The position numbers were made by a program, and so were the translations under genes. 64,000 nt of DNA from Streptomyces capillispiralis (lineage in GTDB: Bacteria > Actinomycetota > Actinomycetes > Streptomycetales > Streptomycetaceae), in the NCBI RefSeq assembly GCF_007829875.1, contig NZ_VIWV01000001.1, forward strand, positions 3,938,501 through 4,002,500, in the 5' to 3' direction. The notes under the pieces were generated by a model that made no database searches, was not told the DNA's origin, and saw nothing but the letters and a program-made list of their open reading frames with translations. This document shows positions 34,976 through 43,996 of the stretch, piece after piece; position 1 is the stretch's first letter; each line of letters starts with the position of its first letter.

Positions 34976-35018
34976 ATTGGTTCCCTTCGGGGTGCTCTCG
35001 CGCTCCGGGGACGAGGGC

Positions 35019-35546
35019 TCAGCCCTCGCGGATCTCGACCGACTCGATCACCACGTCGTTCACCGGACGGTCGGTGCGCGGGTTGGTCTGCGTGGCCGCG
35101 ATGCTGTCGATCACCTTCTGGCTGGCGGGGTCGGCGACCTCACCGAAGATGGTGTGCTTGCGGTTCAGCCACGCCGTCGGGGCGACGGTGATGAAGAACT
35201 GCGAGCCGTTGGTGCCCGGGCCGGCGTTGGCCATCGCCAGCAGGTAGGGCTTGTCGAAGCGCAGGTCGGGGTGGAACTCGTCCTCGAACTGGTAGCCGGG
35301 ACCGCCGGTGCCGTTGCCCAGCGGGTCACCGCCCTGGATCATGAAGCCACTGATCACCCGGTGGAAGACCGTGCCGTCGTAGAGCTTGTCCGTGGACTTC
35401 TTGCCGGTCTGCGGGTGCGTCCACTCCCGCTCGCCCTTGGCGAGCTCGACGAAGTTCTTGACCGTGATGGGCGCGTGGTTCGGGAAGAGCCGGACCTCGA
35501 TGTCGCCGTGATTGGTCTTCAGGGTGGCGTTGAGCTGCTCAGCCAC
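35019..35546 (-). CDS. ppiA: Peptidyl-prolyl cis-trans isomerase, cyclophilin type
   Basis: The 175-residue cytoplasmic cyclophilin has NFVELAKGEREW, the catalytic-site stretch FHRVISGFMIQGGDP, NAGPGTNGSQFFIT and HTIFGEV. These are the residues that line the proline pocket. It catalyses proline isomerisation during folding. The GTG at 35546 with GGAAGG upstream gives the normal length. It has its own promoter region, which diverges from the DUF5324 gene. Confidence 0.94.
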   Translation of the reverse strand: MAEQLNATLKTNHGDIEVRLFPNHAPITVKNFVELAKGEREWTHPQTGKKSTDKLYDGTVFHRVISGFMIQGGDPLGNGTGGPGYQFEDEFHPDLRFDKPYLLAMANAGPGTNGSQFFITVAPTAWLNRKHTIFGEVADPASQKVIDSIAATQTNPRTDRPVNDVVIESVEIREG

Positions 35547-35884
35547 GATGTGCCTTCCGTTGTCTTTCCGTGACTCCCTGATCCTCGCACGGACGGGGCG
35601 CTCAGTCGCCCGGCGCCCGTTGACTGGGGGGCAACCGGGCCCTTCCTGTTGCGGAAAACGGGCCGATCGCACCCGGGGCGGGGGCGTATGGCGGCGATCC
35701 GTGGCATTGTCGACGACAAGCTCCTGTTGTCCGTGGTTCATCCGCTATTGCACCTGATGCCACGATCGATCAACTTCATCGGCACCCGTATGCCCGTCCG
35801 CGCATGCCCCGTGGCGACGCGACAGGCATGATCCGTAAAAGGGTGGAAAGTCGAAATACCGTACGCCACCGAGGAGGAGGAACC
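35547..35884. other. Divergent intergenic region, no gene seen
   Basis: 338 bp between ppiA and the DUF5324 gene. I see only short frames without domain-like sequence. A GAGGAGGAGGAAC ribosome site lies at its right end. The lower-G+C stretch at 35700-35790 probably contains the promoters. Confidence 0.5.
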
Positions 35885-36586
35885 GTGACCCGCATTGACA
35901 GCGTGCGCGCCGCGACCGGTTCGGCGAAGGACAGCGTGCTGCACGCCGCGGAAGTGGTGGCGCCCTACGCCGACACGGCCAAGATCAGGGCCGCGCACTA
36001 CGCACAGGAGGCCCGCGTACGGCTGGCGCCCAAGGTGACGCAGGCCGCCGGCCAGGCCCGCCTCCAGTACGGCGCCCACGTACAGCCCTATCTGAACCAG
36101 GCCCGGACGCATGTGCCGTCCAAGGTCGACAAGGCCGCCCAGCAGGCCGCCGTCCGCACCCGTCAGGCCGCGCGGCAGGCGGCGGACTACTCCCGGCCGA
36201 AGATCGAGCAGGCCGTGGCCGCCGCCGGGCCCGCGACGGAAGAGGCCGCAGCGCGCAGTGCGGCCGCGCTGGCAGCGCTGCGCGGCCAGGTCTCGGCCCG
36301 GCAGATCCAGAAGCTGGTGCGCAAGCAGCAGCGTCGGGCGAGGGCCGGCCGTGCCGCGAAGGTGGTCCTGCTGGTGGGCGCCGTGGCCGGAGGCGCCTTC
36401 GCCGCCTGGAAGTGGTGGGACAAGCAGGCCAACCCGGACTGGCTGGTGGAGCCGCCCGCGGCGACCGACGCCTCGGGTGCGACCCAGCTGACGTCCGTGG
36501 ACGGCACCGACCGGTCCACGCTCGACCCCGAGGTCGAGGCCAAGGAGGCCGAGGAGGATGCCTCCCGGCGCGACGAATCGCCCTGA
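35885..36586 (+). CDS. DUF5324 family protein
   Basis: The 233-residue product is mostly an Ala/Gln/Arg-rich amphipathic helix (residues about 1-145, with repeated AAGQARxxY and AARQAADY-like units). One hydrophobic helix (VVLLVGAVAGGAFAAWKWW, about 161-179) and an acidic tail (EVEAKEAEEDASRRDE) follow. This matches the Streptomyces DUF5324 family. The helical repeats resemble apolipoprotein or late-embryogenesis-type surfaces and suggest membrane or coiled-coil association. Function is unknown. The start is GTG 35885 with a very strong ribosome site. It is followed by a terminator and parS site. Confidence 0.8.
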   Translation: MTRIDSVRAATGSAKDSVLHAAEVVAPYADTAKIRAAHYAQEARVRLAPKVTQAAGQARLQYGAHVQPYLNQARTHVPSKVDKAAQQAAVRTRQAARQAADYSRPKIEQAVAAAGPATEEAAARSAAALAALRGQVSARQIQKLVRKQQRRARAGRAAKVVLLVGAVAGGAFAAWKWWDKQANPDWLVEPPAATDASGATQLTSVDGTDRSTLDPEVEAKEAEEDASRRDESP

Positions 36587-36600
36587 CACGCAGTAGCGCC

Positions 36601-36652
36601 AACGGCGCGGTGGGGCAGAAGACGTGAGCGTCTTCTGCCCCACCGCGCCGTT
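36601..36652. terminator. Long bidirectional terminator hairpin
   Basis: A perfect 24-bp stem (36601-36624 with 36629-36652, loop TGAG) lies between the convergent DUF5324 and MFS genes. Its right arm runs into a parS site (36649-36664). Confidence 0.85.
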
Positions 36653-36664
36653 TCACGTGAAACA
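36649..36664. other. parS site overlapping the terminator arm
   Basis: CGTTTCACGTGAAACA matches the parS consensus at 15 of 16 positions. Its first four bases are the last four of the hairpin at 36601-36652. It is about 19 kb from oriC. Confidence 0.85.
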
Positions 36665-36730
36665 GAACGGGTGCGGAGCCCAGGGGAGCCGCCCCCGGCC
36701 GCTGAGGCGCCTGCCTGGCCGGTGCATCCG

Positions 36731-38335
36731 TCAGTCCTCGGCCGCGCGCTTCCCCACCTCACGTGGGCGCAGCAAGACAGCTGCCATGAAGGCGGTGACG
36801 ATGAGGCCACCCGCTGCGATCACCGCTACGGCCGTGAAGCCGCGGTCGTACGCCTGTCGGGCGGCGTGCAGCACGGCGTCCGCGGTGTGGGACGGCAGGT
36901 GTGCCACGAGGTCCTCCGCTGCGGCGAACGACTCCTCGGCGGTGGCGTGTTCGTCCGGTCCGAGGCCCGGTACCGCGGGCAGGCCGGTGCGGTAGACGGC
37001 GGACAGAACGGTGCCGAGGACGGCGACGCCGAGGCCCGCGCCGAGTTCGAAGGACGTCTCCTGGATGGCGGCCGCCTCTCCGGAGCGCTCGGGCTGTGCG
37101 GCACTCATGATGGCGTCAGCACCCAGGGTCATCACGATGCCGGCACCGTATCCCGCGCCGAGCAGGGGCAACAGGAGCATGCCGTAGTGGGCGGTGTCGC
37201 CGACGACGGCGACGGCCGCGAAAGCGGCGGCGAAGAGGGAGAGAGCTCCGGTGAGAGCCCAGCGGTCGCCCCACCGGTTCGCCGCCCAGGGCGCTGTGAT
37301 CGCACCGATGGCGTTGGCGGCGGCCAGGGGCATCAAGGAGAGTCCGGCGTCCAGCGGCGAGTAATCGCCCACCTGTTGCAGCCATTGGGTGAAGAAGAAG
37401 AGCAGGGCGACATAGCTGCCGAAGCAGCCGATGACGCACAGGGCGGCGGTGCTGAAGCGGCGTTCGCCGAAGAGGGAGAAGTCCAGCAGCGGCTCCGCCA
37501 GGCTCCGCTGACGGCGTATGAAGGCGTACAGCAGTGCGGTCCCGCCAACGGCCGTGCCGAGGACGGCGGTGTTCACCCCCGCGTGTTCACCGGCCTGCTT
37601 GAGCGCGTACACCACGCCTGCCAGGCCGGCGACGGACAGCACCACGCCGACGAGGTCCCAACGGCGCGGGACGGGGTTCCTCGACTCCGGGATGACGCGG
37701 GCGCCGACGGCCAGGATGACGACGATCACGGGGACGTTGACCAGGAAGACGGCGCCCCAGCCCCACCTCTCGGTGACCAGCCCGCCGACGAGCGGCCCGA
37801 TCGTCGCTCCCACGCTGTGCGCGGAGGTCCACACCCCGATGGCGAGGGCCCGCTCGCGGTCGTCCGTGAATACGACCCTGATGATCGCCACGGTAGAGGC
37901 CATGATCATCGCCGCGCCCGCGCCGAGTGCCGCGCGCGCGGCGACGAGTTGCACGGTCGACGTCGAAAAGGCGCACGCCGCCGAGGCGAGGGCGAAGGTG
38001 AAGAAGCCGCTCAGCACCATGCGGCGCCGGCCGATGCGGTCCCCCAGCGTGCCGCAGGTCACGAGCAGCGCGGCGAGCGCCAGCGAGTACACATCGACGA
38101 TCCAGAGCAACTGCGCGGCGCTGGGCCGGAGGTCCCGGCTCATGCTCGGTACGGCGACATGCAGCACAGTGAGGTCGATACCGCACAGCAACAGGCTGCC
38201 CGACACCACGGCCAGGACCAGCCACCGCTGCCCCGGCGAGTTCTCAGATGGTTTACCCGGTGCCTTCCTTGTTGCGCGCTCCGGTACCGACGCTTCCCCG
38301 TTCACCACGATCTCAGTTTCAGTACGTACCGACAC
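36731..38335 (-). CDS. MFS transporter, DHA2 (14-helix) drug-efflux type
   Basis: The 534-residue product has about 14 hydrophobic helices and the family signatures: motif C-like GATIGPLVGGLV, LGDRIGRRRMVLSGF between helices 2 and 3, and VDVYSLALAALLVTCG. DHA2 members export antibiotics, dyes or quaternary ammonium compounds by proton antiport. The start is probably GTG 38335, but no good ribosome site is seen; an in-frame GTG about 10 codons later is possible, as is leaderless translation. It is divergent from an HxlR regulator gene only 62 bp away, so regulation of this pump by that protein is likely. Confidence 0.9.
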   Translation of the reverse strand: MSVRTETEIVVNGEASVPERATRKAPGKPSENSPGQRWLVLAVVSGSLLLCGIDLTVLHVAVPSMSRDLRPSAAQLLWIVDVYSLALAALLVTCGTLGDRIGRRRMVLSGFFTFALASAACAFSTSTVQLVAARAALGAGAAMIMASTVAIIRVVFTDDRERALAIGVWTSAHSVGATIGPLVGGLVTERWGWGAVFLVNVPVIVVILAVGARVIPESRNPVPRRWDLVGVVLSVAGLAGVVYALKQAGEHAGVNTAVLGTAVGGTALLYAFIRRQRSLAEPLLDFSLFGERRFSTAALCVIGCFGSYVALLFFFTQWLQQVGDYSPLDAGLSLMPLAAANAIGAITAPWAANRWGDRWALTGALSLFAAAFAAVAVVGDTAHYGMLLLPLLGAGYGAGIVMTLGADAIMSAAQPERSGEAAAIQETSFELGAGLGVAVLGTVLSAVYRTGLPAVPGLGPDEHATAEESFAAAEDLVAHLPSHTADAVLHAARQAYDRGFTAVAVIAAGGLIVTAFMAAVLLRPREVGKRAAED

Positions 38336-38397
38336 CGGCTACAAGTACGGTCTTTTTCGTCCCCTAGTACCACTCCGTATACCCATGGAGGTCAGCT

Positions 38398-38763
38398 GTG
38401 CGTTCCAGCGTCGAAGACGCGCCGGACTACTGTGCGATCGAGTTCGCCATGGAAGTTCTCGGGGGCCGTTGGAAACTGGCCATTCTGAAGCAACTGGCCT
38501 CAGGAACACACCGCTTCGGTGAACTGAAGCGCGCGATGCCGGCCATCACCCAGCGCATGCTGACCCGTCAGCTGAGGGAACTGGAGGCCGACGGCCTGGT
38601 GACGCGGACCGTGTACCGGGAGGTTCCGCCGCGGGTCGAGTACACGCTGACTGACGTGGGGCACAGCCTGGACTCCATCACGGAACAGTTGGACACATGG
38701 GGCCGTTGGTACCGCGAGACGGTGCGCCGTGAGGACCCGCCCGGCCCTCGCCCGGCTGCGTGA
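38398..38763 (+). CDS. HxlR family winged-helix regulator
   Basis: The 121-residue product is one HxlR domain: YCAIEFAMEVLGGRWKLAIL, then FGELKRAMPAITQRMLTRQLREL and PRVEYTLTDVGHSL. The conserved N-terminal cysteine (residue 12) often acts as a redox or electrophile sensor in this family. The GTG at 38398 follows GGAGG. The gene diverges from an efflux-pump gene. Three AGTAC repeats spaced 22-23 bp lie across the promoter region and may be its sites. Confidence 0.9.
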   Translation: MRSSVEDAPDYCAIEFAMEVLGGRWKLAILKQLASGTHRFGELKRAMPAITQRMLTRQLRELEADGLVTRTVYREVPPRVEYTLTDVGHSLDSITEQLDTWGRWYRETVRREDPPGPRPAA

Positions 38764-39276
38764 GCAGGGGGCCACGTCACAGCGTCGTACGCATCTCGTC
38801 GTACGCGAGGCGGGCCGCGTGGCCGCGGACCGGCTCGGCGGGTCTACCGATGTTCACGTCGAGCAGCGCGGACCAGTGACCGTCCGGGAAGAATGCGCCG
38901 ACGGGCCCAAGCAGCAGGAACCTGCACGGCACCGACCGATCGTCGCCATGGCGTCGTGGCCGTCGCCGCAGTCGGCGGTATCGGTCCTTGGGGCAGCTTC
39001 CTCTCGGCGGGCGCAGGGGCCACCAAGGGTCCCGCAACACCGACTGTCCATGCTGACCGGTCGGTGCACACGCTCACCGTCACCGACCCGGGTCCGGGGT
39101 TTCCGCGCACCGTGCAGACCGCGCGGTTCCACCGGTGACGCCGGTCATCGCCCGTCCGTAGGAGCCCAGGGGATCACCGGGAGAGCACGGAGGGATCGAT
39201 GATCGTCTACACCCCGTGAAGATCAGGACCTCCGCCGCCCGCCGCTTCCCTCGTGGTGCGCCCACGTACGCACGAC
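38764..39276. other. Gene-poor stretch, possible decayed gene
   Basis: I cannot support a complete gene here. The minus frame ending at 38777 reads LLLGPVGAFFPDGHW with normal-looking composition but has no fitting start. The plus frame to 39138 reads VHTLTVTDPG before a stop, like the middle of an exported protein. Both may be remnants of genes lost next to tRNA-Ala. Confidence 0.35.
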
Positions 39277-39316
39277 AACGCCCCCTGAACCACGTTTCCG
39301 CAGATCAGAGGGCGTT
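39277..39316 (-). terminator. Terminator of tRNA-Ala
   Basis: Arms AACGCCCCCTGA (39277-39288) and TCAGAGGGCGTT (39305-39316) pair with one mismatch, 6 bp past the tRNA 3' end. Confidence 0.65.
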
Positions 39317-39322
39317 CACCGG

Positions 39323-39395
39323 TGGAGCCTAGGGGAGTCGAACCCCTGACATCTGCCATGCAAAGACAGCGCTCTACCAACTGAGCTAAGGCCCC
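39323..39395 (-). tRNA. tRNA-Ala (anticodon TGC)
   Basis: The 73-nt cloverleaf has acceptor GGGGCCT/AGGCTCC, D-loop AGCTCAGTTGGTAGAGC, anticodon loop TTTGCAT (anticodon TGC) and T-arm GGGGTTCGACTCCCC. CCA is not encoded. In many actinobacteria tRNA-Ile and tRNA-Ala lie side by side after gyrA; here they are 5.5 kb apart. Confidence 0.96.
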
Positions 39396-39576
39396 GGAGG
39401 AAAGCATCCACCTGGGAGAACGACATCCTGGTGGGCGCCCGAGACCAGAGTACCGGGTCCCCCCGGGGATTCCGCAAAAAGATTGGGGGTCCCCGTGACC
39501 GACCACTCTCCGTAAGATGCTCGGCGTGGTTCGCTACAGCGAACCGCGGTTCATGGGGAAGCGATGGGGAGACGCA

Positions 39577-40125
39577 ATGGACGCCGCACAGCAGGAAGCC
39601 ACCGCCAGGGCGCGGGAACTGCAGCGGAATTGGTATGGGGAGCCACTGGGGGCGCTCTTCCGTAAGCTCATAGACGACCTGGGTCTCAACCAGGCGCGTC
39701 TCGCGGGGGTACTGGGACTGTCCGCACCGATGCTGTCCCAGCTGATGAGCGGCCAGCGGGCGAAGATCGGCAATCCCGCGGTGGTCCAGCGGGTGCAGCT
39801 GCTGCAGGACCTGGCGGGGCAGGTCGCGGACGGCAGTGTCAGCGCGGCCGAGGCGACCGAGCGCATGGAGGAGATCAAGAAGTCCCAGGGGGGATCGGTG
39901 CTGAGCAACACCACGCAGACGACGAGCAGTTCGGGAGCGCCCACGGTCAAGCGGGTGGTCCGCGAGATCCAGTCCCTGCTGCGCTCCGTCGCCGCCGCCG
40001 GCGACATCATCGAGGCGGCCGACACCCTCGCCCCCACCCACCCCGAACTGGCAGAGTTCCTCCGGGTCTACGGCGCCGGGCGTACCTCCGACGCGGTCAC
40101 GCATTACCAGTCCCACCAGAGCTGA
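39577..40125 (+). CDS. XRE-type helix-turn-helix DNA-binding protein
   Basis: The 182-residue product has a Cro/CI-type helix-turn-helix (LGLNQARLAGVLGLSAPMLSQL, about 33-54), then a helical region and a C-terminal segment ending YGAGRTSDAVTHYQSHQS. The ATG at 39577 follows GGGGAGAC, and upstream residues look non-coding. It lies directly before a Ser/Thr kinase gene, an arrangement conserved in Streptomyces, so it may be a target of that kinase. No operator was recognised. Confidence 0.85.
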   Translation: MDAAQQEATARARELQRNWYGEPLGALFRKLIDDLGLNQARLAGVLGLSAPMLSQLMSGQRAKIGNPAVVQRVQLLQDLAGQVADGSVSAAEATERMEEIKKSQGGSVLSNTTQTTSSSGAPTVKRVVREIQSLLRSVAAAGDIIEAADTLAPTHPELAEFLRVYGAGRTSDAVTHYQSHQS

Positions 40126-40293
40126 TCCCTTACCGCGCGGCCGGATGGGGGTTCGGCCGCACGGGACGCGTGGACGACGGGCGACGCGTCGGCGGACCGG
40201 GGAGACGGGGGATTCAGGGGAACGGGGGAGTCGTGGCGCGCGTCGAGGGGGAGTCACAGGGGGACACCGCAGGGGGAGGAGCGACGCACAGCC

Positions 40294-41877
40294 ATGGGTG
40301 AGGTCTTCGCCGGCCGGTACGAACTGGTCGACCCGATCGGACGCGGCGGCGTCGGCGCCGTCTGGCGCGCCTGGGACCACCGCCGCCGCCGTTACGTGGC
40401 CGCCAAGGTCCTGCTGCAGAGCGACGCCCACTCCCTGCTCCGCTTCGTCCGCGAGCAGGCCCTGCGGATCGATCACCCCCATGTCCTCGCCCCATCCAGC
40501 TGGGCCGCCGACGACGACAAGGTCCTGTTCACCATGGACCTGGTCACCGGCGGTTCGCTGGTCCACCTGGTCGGTGACTACGGCCCCCTGCCACCGGCCT
40601 TCGTCTGCACCCTGCTCGACCAGCTGCTGGCGGGGCTCGCCGCGGTGCACGCGGAAGACGTCGTGCACCGCGACATCAAACCCGCCAACGTGCTCCTGGA
40701 AGCCACCGGCACCGGCAGGCCGCGGCTGCGGCTGTCCGACTTCGGCATCGCGATGCGGATGGGCGAACCCCGGCTGACCGAGACCAACCTCGTGGTGGGC
40801 ACGCCCGGTTATCTCGCGCCGGAGCAGATGATGGGCTCCGAACCCGACTTCCCCGCCGACCTGTTCGCCGTGGGCCTGGTGGCGCTGTATCTGCTGGAGG
40901 GCGCCAAACCGGACGCCAAGGCCCTCATCCAGTACTTCGCCGACCACGGGACACCGCGCGCGCCCCAGGGCATCCCCGAGCCGCTGTGGCAGGTCGTGGC
41001 CACGCTGCTCCAGCCGGATCCGCAGGCGCGGTTCCGCACGGCGACGGGGGCGCGCAAGGCGCTCGCCGCGGCCACGGAGCTGCTGGCGCCGCCCGGCCCC
41101 GACGACGAACTGATCGAGATCTTCGACCAACTGGGCCCGCTCCCCCCGGGCTTCGCCGAGGACGGTCCGCTGAAGAGGGCCTCCGGTGTACGGCCGGGCG
41201 GGGCCGGTACGGCCACGGGGGGACACCATCCGGGGGACGAGCGGGACTCCCTGCCGGGCACCGGCCGGACGGACAGCCGGGGAGCGGGCCCGGTGTCCGG
41301 ACCGGCCGGGAGGGACGACGCCGTCTCCGTGCCCGCCCGGGGCATGGGTCCCGCGCACGCCTTCGACGACATGAGCGGGGGCCGGGTCGGCGACGGGAGC
41401 GGGGGCGTCGCACCGCCCGATCCGCGTCAGAGCACCGCCTCCTCACCGCAGCCGGCCGGCATGTCGGACACCGGCAGCTTCCATCTGCCGCCGCCCCAGG
41501 CCACGATCACCTCTTCGCCGGTGCCCGCGCCACCGGCCCCCGCGCACGCCCCTCCGGCACCGGAGCAGGGCCCGCCGGTCCAGCACCAGCCGCACGGCGA
41601 CGCCCTCTACCCCTCCCCCCACGACCCCACTCATCCGCCGCGCTCCCCCCTGCCGCGCCCGGCAGCGCTTCACGACGCCTCGACTGCCGAATACACCGCC
41701 GGTGCCCCGCATCTTCCGCCTCCGGGCGGGGCGGTGCCGCATCATGGGCCCACCCGCCGGCCCCACCGCCGACGCGGCCGCCGCCGCCCCGGCCCTCCGG
41801 CGAGCGTGGTCGTCCCCCTGCTGCTCCTGGCCCTGGCCTGTTACGCCGTGGGCTTCTGGGCCCTCACCCGCATCTGA
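40294..41877 (+). CDS. Membrane-anchored serine/threonine protein kinase (no PASTA)
   Basis: The 527-residue product has an N-terminal kinase domain (about 8-270): GRGGVGAVW glycine loop, Lys in YVAAKVLL, HRDIKPANVL, DFG and GTPGYLAPEQ. A long Pro/Gly/Ser-rich linker (about 290-500) follows, then one transmembrane helix at the very C-terminus (VVPLLLLALACYAVGFW). There is no extracellular sensor domain, so it is a tail-anchored kinase. The preceding XRE gene may be part of the same system. Substrates are unknown. Confidence 0.92.
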   Translation: MGEVFAGRYELVDPIGRGGVGAVWRAWDHRRRRYVAAKVLLQSDAHSLLRFVREQALRIDHPHVLAPSSWAADDDKVLFTMDLVTGGSLVHLVGDYGPLPPAFVCTLLDQLLAGLAAVHAEDVVHRDIKPANVLLEATGTGRPRLRLSDFGIAMRMGEPRLTETNLVVGTPGYLAPEQMMGSEPDFPADLFAVGLVALYLLEGAKPDAKALIQYFADHGTPRAPQGIPEPLWQVVATLLQPDPQARFRTATGARKALAAATELLAPPGPDDELIEIFDQLGPLPPGFAEDGPLKRASGVRPGGAGTATGGHHPGDERDSLPGTGRTDSRGAGPVSGPAGRDDAVSVPARGMGPAHAFDDMSGGRVGDGSGGVAPPDPRQSTASSPQPAGMSDTGSFHLPPPQATITSSPVPAPPAPAHAPPAPEQGPPVQHQPHGDALYPSPHDPTHPPRSPLPRPAALHDASTAEYTAGAPHLPPPGGAVPHHGPTRRPHRRRGRRRPGPPASVVVPLLLLALACYAVGFWALTRI

Positions 41878-41940
41878 ATCCCCCGCCGCCCCCGGGACGC
41901 CCGGCCTCCGGGGCCCCCTGCGGAGCCCTCCCGCCTCCCC

Positions 41941-43422
41941 TTACGGAAGGCTGCCCCGCCGACGCGCGACCAGCGTCCACGCGCCGAGCCCCACCAGCAG
42001 CGCGCTCCCCATCCCGATGCCGCCCACCGCGAGCGCCCTGAACGCGGTGTCGTCGCCCGCGGCCGCGCCCTCGGACGCCGCCCGGCGGTCCTCCCCCGTG
42101 ACCGAGAAGACGCCCGACGGCACGGACTCCCCCGCGTACCCGGGCCCGTCCTGCGCCGTCCCGCTCAGCCCCACCCGCAGGGTCAGCGGCACGGGTCCGT
42201 CACCGAAGTCGTCCGCCACCCCCGCCGAAAGGTGCGCGACGAGGTAGTAGGAACCGGCGAACCGCATCGCCCCGACCTGGCGGCTGACGGCGTGCCGATT
42301 GACGTACGCGACCGGCGGCAGGGGAGCGAGGCTCTCCGCCTTCTGGGTGCCGTCGTAGCCGAGGCCCGCGTCCGCGACGGGACCGCGGGCGGGGTTGTAG
42401 AGGTCCAGGTCCAGCGCGGCGGCGACGTAACCGCTGCCGCCCGAGCCGGAGCCGCCCAGTTCGGCCGTGGCGTGGAGCTGCCGCCCCCAGTCGACGGGAA
42501 CCTTGTAGAAGAGTGTCTGCCCGGGGCGGATGTCGTCCCGCCAGACGCCGTGGCCGACGGGGGTGGCCCGGGCGAAGCCCGCTCCGCCGGGGCGGCGTTC
42601 GGGCTGCCCCGCGACGGGGCGGGGCGGGGCCGAGTTCCACTCCCGCGGGGCGGTCGTCGCAGTGGCCCTTTCGAGCGGCGGCTCCGTCATCGCGGTGAGT
42701 TCCATCTCCCAGGGGTCGGGTGAGGAACCCTTGCCGTCCGGGTCGACGCGTTCGACGGCCACGTAGTACGCGCCGGCCTCCTGGCAGAGGGACCTCCTGG
42801 GGGAGATCTCCCGCATGGCCCACGCGGCGACCGGATGCGGGCTGCCGGCGGCACCGAAGCTCGCCGTGTCCACGTCGCAGGCGCGGCCCTCGCCGTCCTC
42901 CACGGTCACCTTGACGCCGTCGATGACGGAGGCGGTGCGGCCGGCGGGGGGCACGGCGGTGGCGGAGGCGTAGATGTTGGTGGTGGCGTCGAGTTCCAGG
43001 CGGTAGTAGACCTTGCCCCGGGCCGGAAGGGTGCTCCGGTAGGTCCGGCCGGGCACCAGTTCCTCGGCGTCCGCGGCGCTCACCGTCCCCTCGACGCTCC
43101 CCGCGTCCTCGGCGAAGGCATACGTTCCGGGGACCACGGGCGCCGAACGAAGGGTCCCGGCAGCCTCGCCGGGCCCGGCGGCACCCGCGGCACCGGCAAG
43201 GGCGGCGCGGTTCGCTGCTGCCCCGGCGGGCTCACCGGCGGCCTCCCCGGCGAACGCGCCCGGCGGTACGCCCAGCCCCAGCACCGCCACGGACGCGAGC
43301 ACCACCACGGCCACCCGTGCGGCCCCCGTGACCCCGGTGGTGCCCCCAGCCCTCGCGCGCCACCGCGCCGTACACCGCCGTGCCCTCACGCGCCACCCCT
43401 CGTCTTCGCCCGGACGTCGCAC
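41941..43422 (-). CDS. Exported, membrane-anchored protein of unknown function
   Basis: The 493-residue product has an N-terminal signal peptide (VAVVVLASVAVLGLGVPPGAFA, about 37-58), an external region of about 390 residues and a C-terminal transmembrane helix (ALAVGGIGMGSALLVGLGAWTLVA) followed by a short RRR tail, so it is a type I membrane protein. External segments such as GRTYRSTLPARGKVYYRLELDA, GAYYVAVERVDPDG and GQTLFYKVPVDWGRQLHATAEL look like repeated beta-sandwich modules. No enzyme motif is seen. It converges on the kinase gene. Confidence 0.8.
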   Translation of the reverse strand: MRRPGEDEGWRVRARRCTARWRARAGGTTGVTGAARVAVVVLASVAVLGLGVPPGAFAGEAAGEPAGAAANRAALAGAAGAAGPGEAAGTLRSAPVVPGTYAFAEDAGSVEGTVSAADAEELVPGRTYRSTLPARGKVYYRLELDATTNIYASATAVPPAGRTASVIDGVKVTVEDGEGRACDVDTASFGAAGSPHPVAAWAMREISPRRSLCQEAGAYYVAVERVDPDGKGSSPDPWEMELTAMTEPPLERATATTAPREWNSAPPRPVAGQPERRPGGAGFARATPVGHGVWRDDIRPGQTLFYKVPVDWGRQLHATAELGGSGSGGSGYVAAALDLDLYNPARGPVADAGLGYDGTQKAESLAPLPPVAYVNRHAVSRQVGAMRFAGSYYLVAHLSAGVADDFGDGPVPLTLRVGLSGTAQDGPGYAGESVPSGVFSVTGEDRRAASEGAAAGDDTAFRALAVGGIGMGSALLVGLGAWTLVARRRGSLP

Positions 43423-43528
43423 CGTCGCTCATCCTGCCCCGCGGACAAGGTCCCCGGGCAAGGTCCCGCACACACAAAACCCCGACCGCGAGGGCGGCCG
43501 GGGTCTGTTCAGCGTCGGTTGTCGGTAC

Positions 43529-43657
43529 TCACGAACCCGTGGGCACGGAGTCAGTCGCCTCCGTCCACAGATCCTGCTCGGCGCGATCCGCCTGGATCTG
43601 GCGGTACACGAGGAGCCCGCCGATGGCGGCCAGTGCGACCAGGAGAAGCTTCTTCAC
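43529..43657 (-). CDS. DLW-39 family small membrane protein
   Basis: The 42-residue product begins KKLLLVALAAIGGLLVYR (one transmembrane helix) and contains the family motif DLW in RAEQDLWTEATD. The family is conserved near gyrA and the tRNA-Ile/tRNA-Ala genes throughout Actinobacteria. Function is unknown. The GTG at 43657 has GAGG seven bases upstream. Confidence 0.88.
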   Translation of the reverse strand: MKKLLLVALAAIGGLLVYRQIQADRAEQDLWTEATDSVPTGS

Positions 43658-43996
43658 CGCGCGACCTCGTCTTTCCTTGACGTTGGGGACCTCTGCCGCC
43701 CGACTATACACACCGGTCGATACCGGTCGGTGACCTGTGTCGGCGCCTCCAACTGCCCTCCGGTACCGCGCAGTAGACGCCGGGTACGGCGATCCGATCG
43801 GAGGGTGATCACACCTCCACGGACGGTGACTTTGCACCCTCACCTCCCGCCTTCTCCCCTTTTCCACCCTCTTGCGGCCATTCGAGTGGTGTTCATCTGA
43901 ACATCCACGCGCCACGGGCGCGGATCCACCACTTCGAGGTCCACATACACATCATGAGGAAAGTACGCAAATCGCCCGACCCGAAAGAGAGGGACC
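43658..43996. promoter_or_regulatory. Divergent region between DLW-39 and a secreted protein gene
   Basis: 339 bp without a credible gene. On the minus strand TATAGT near 43703-43708 could be the DLW-39 -10 box. It lies next to a direct repeat (ACCGGTCGATACCGGTCGGT, near 43712-43731). Nothing else stands out. Confidence 0.45.
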
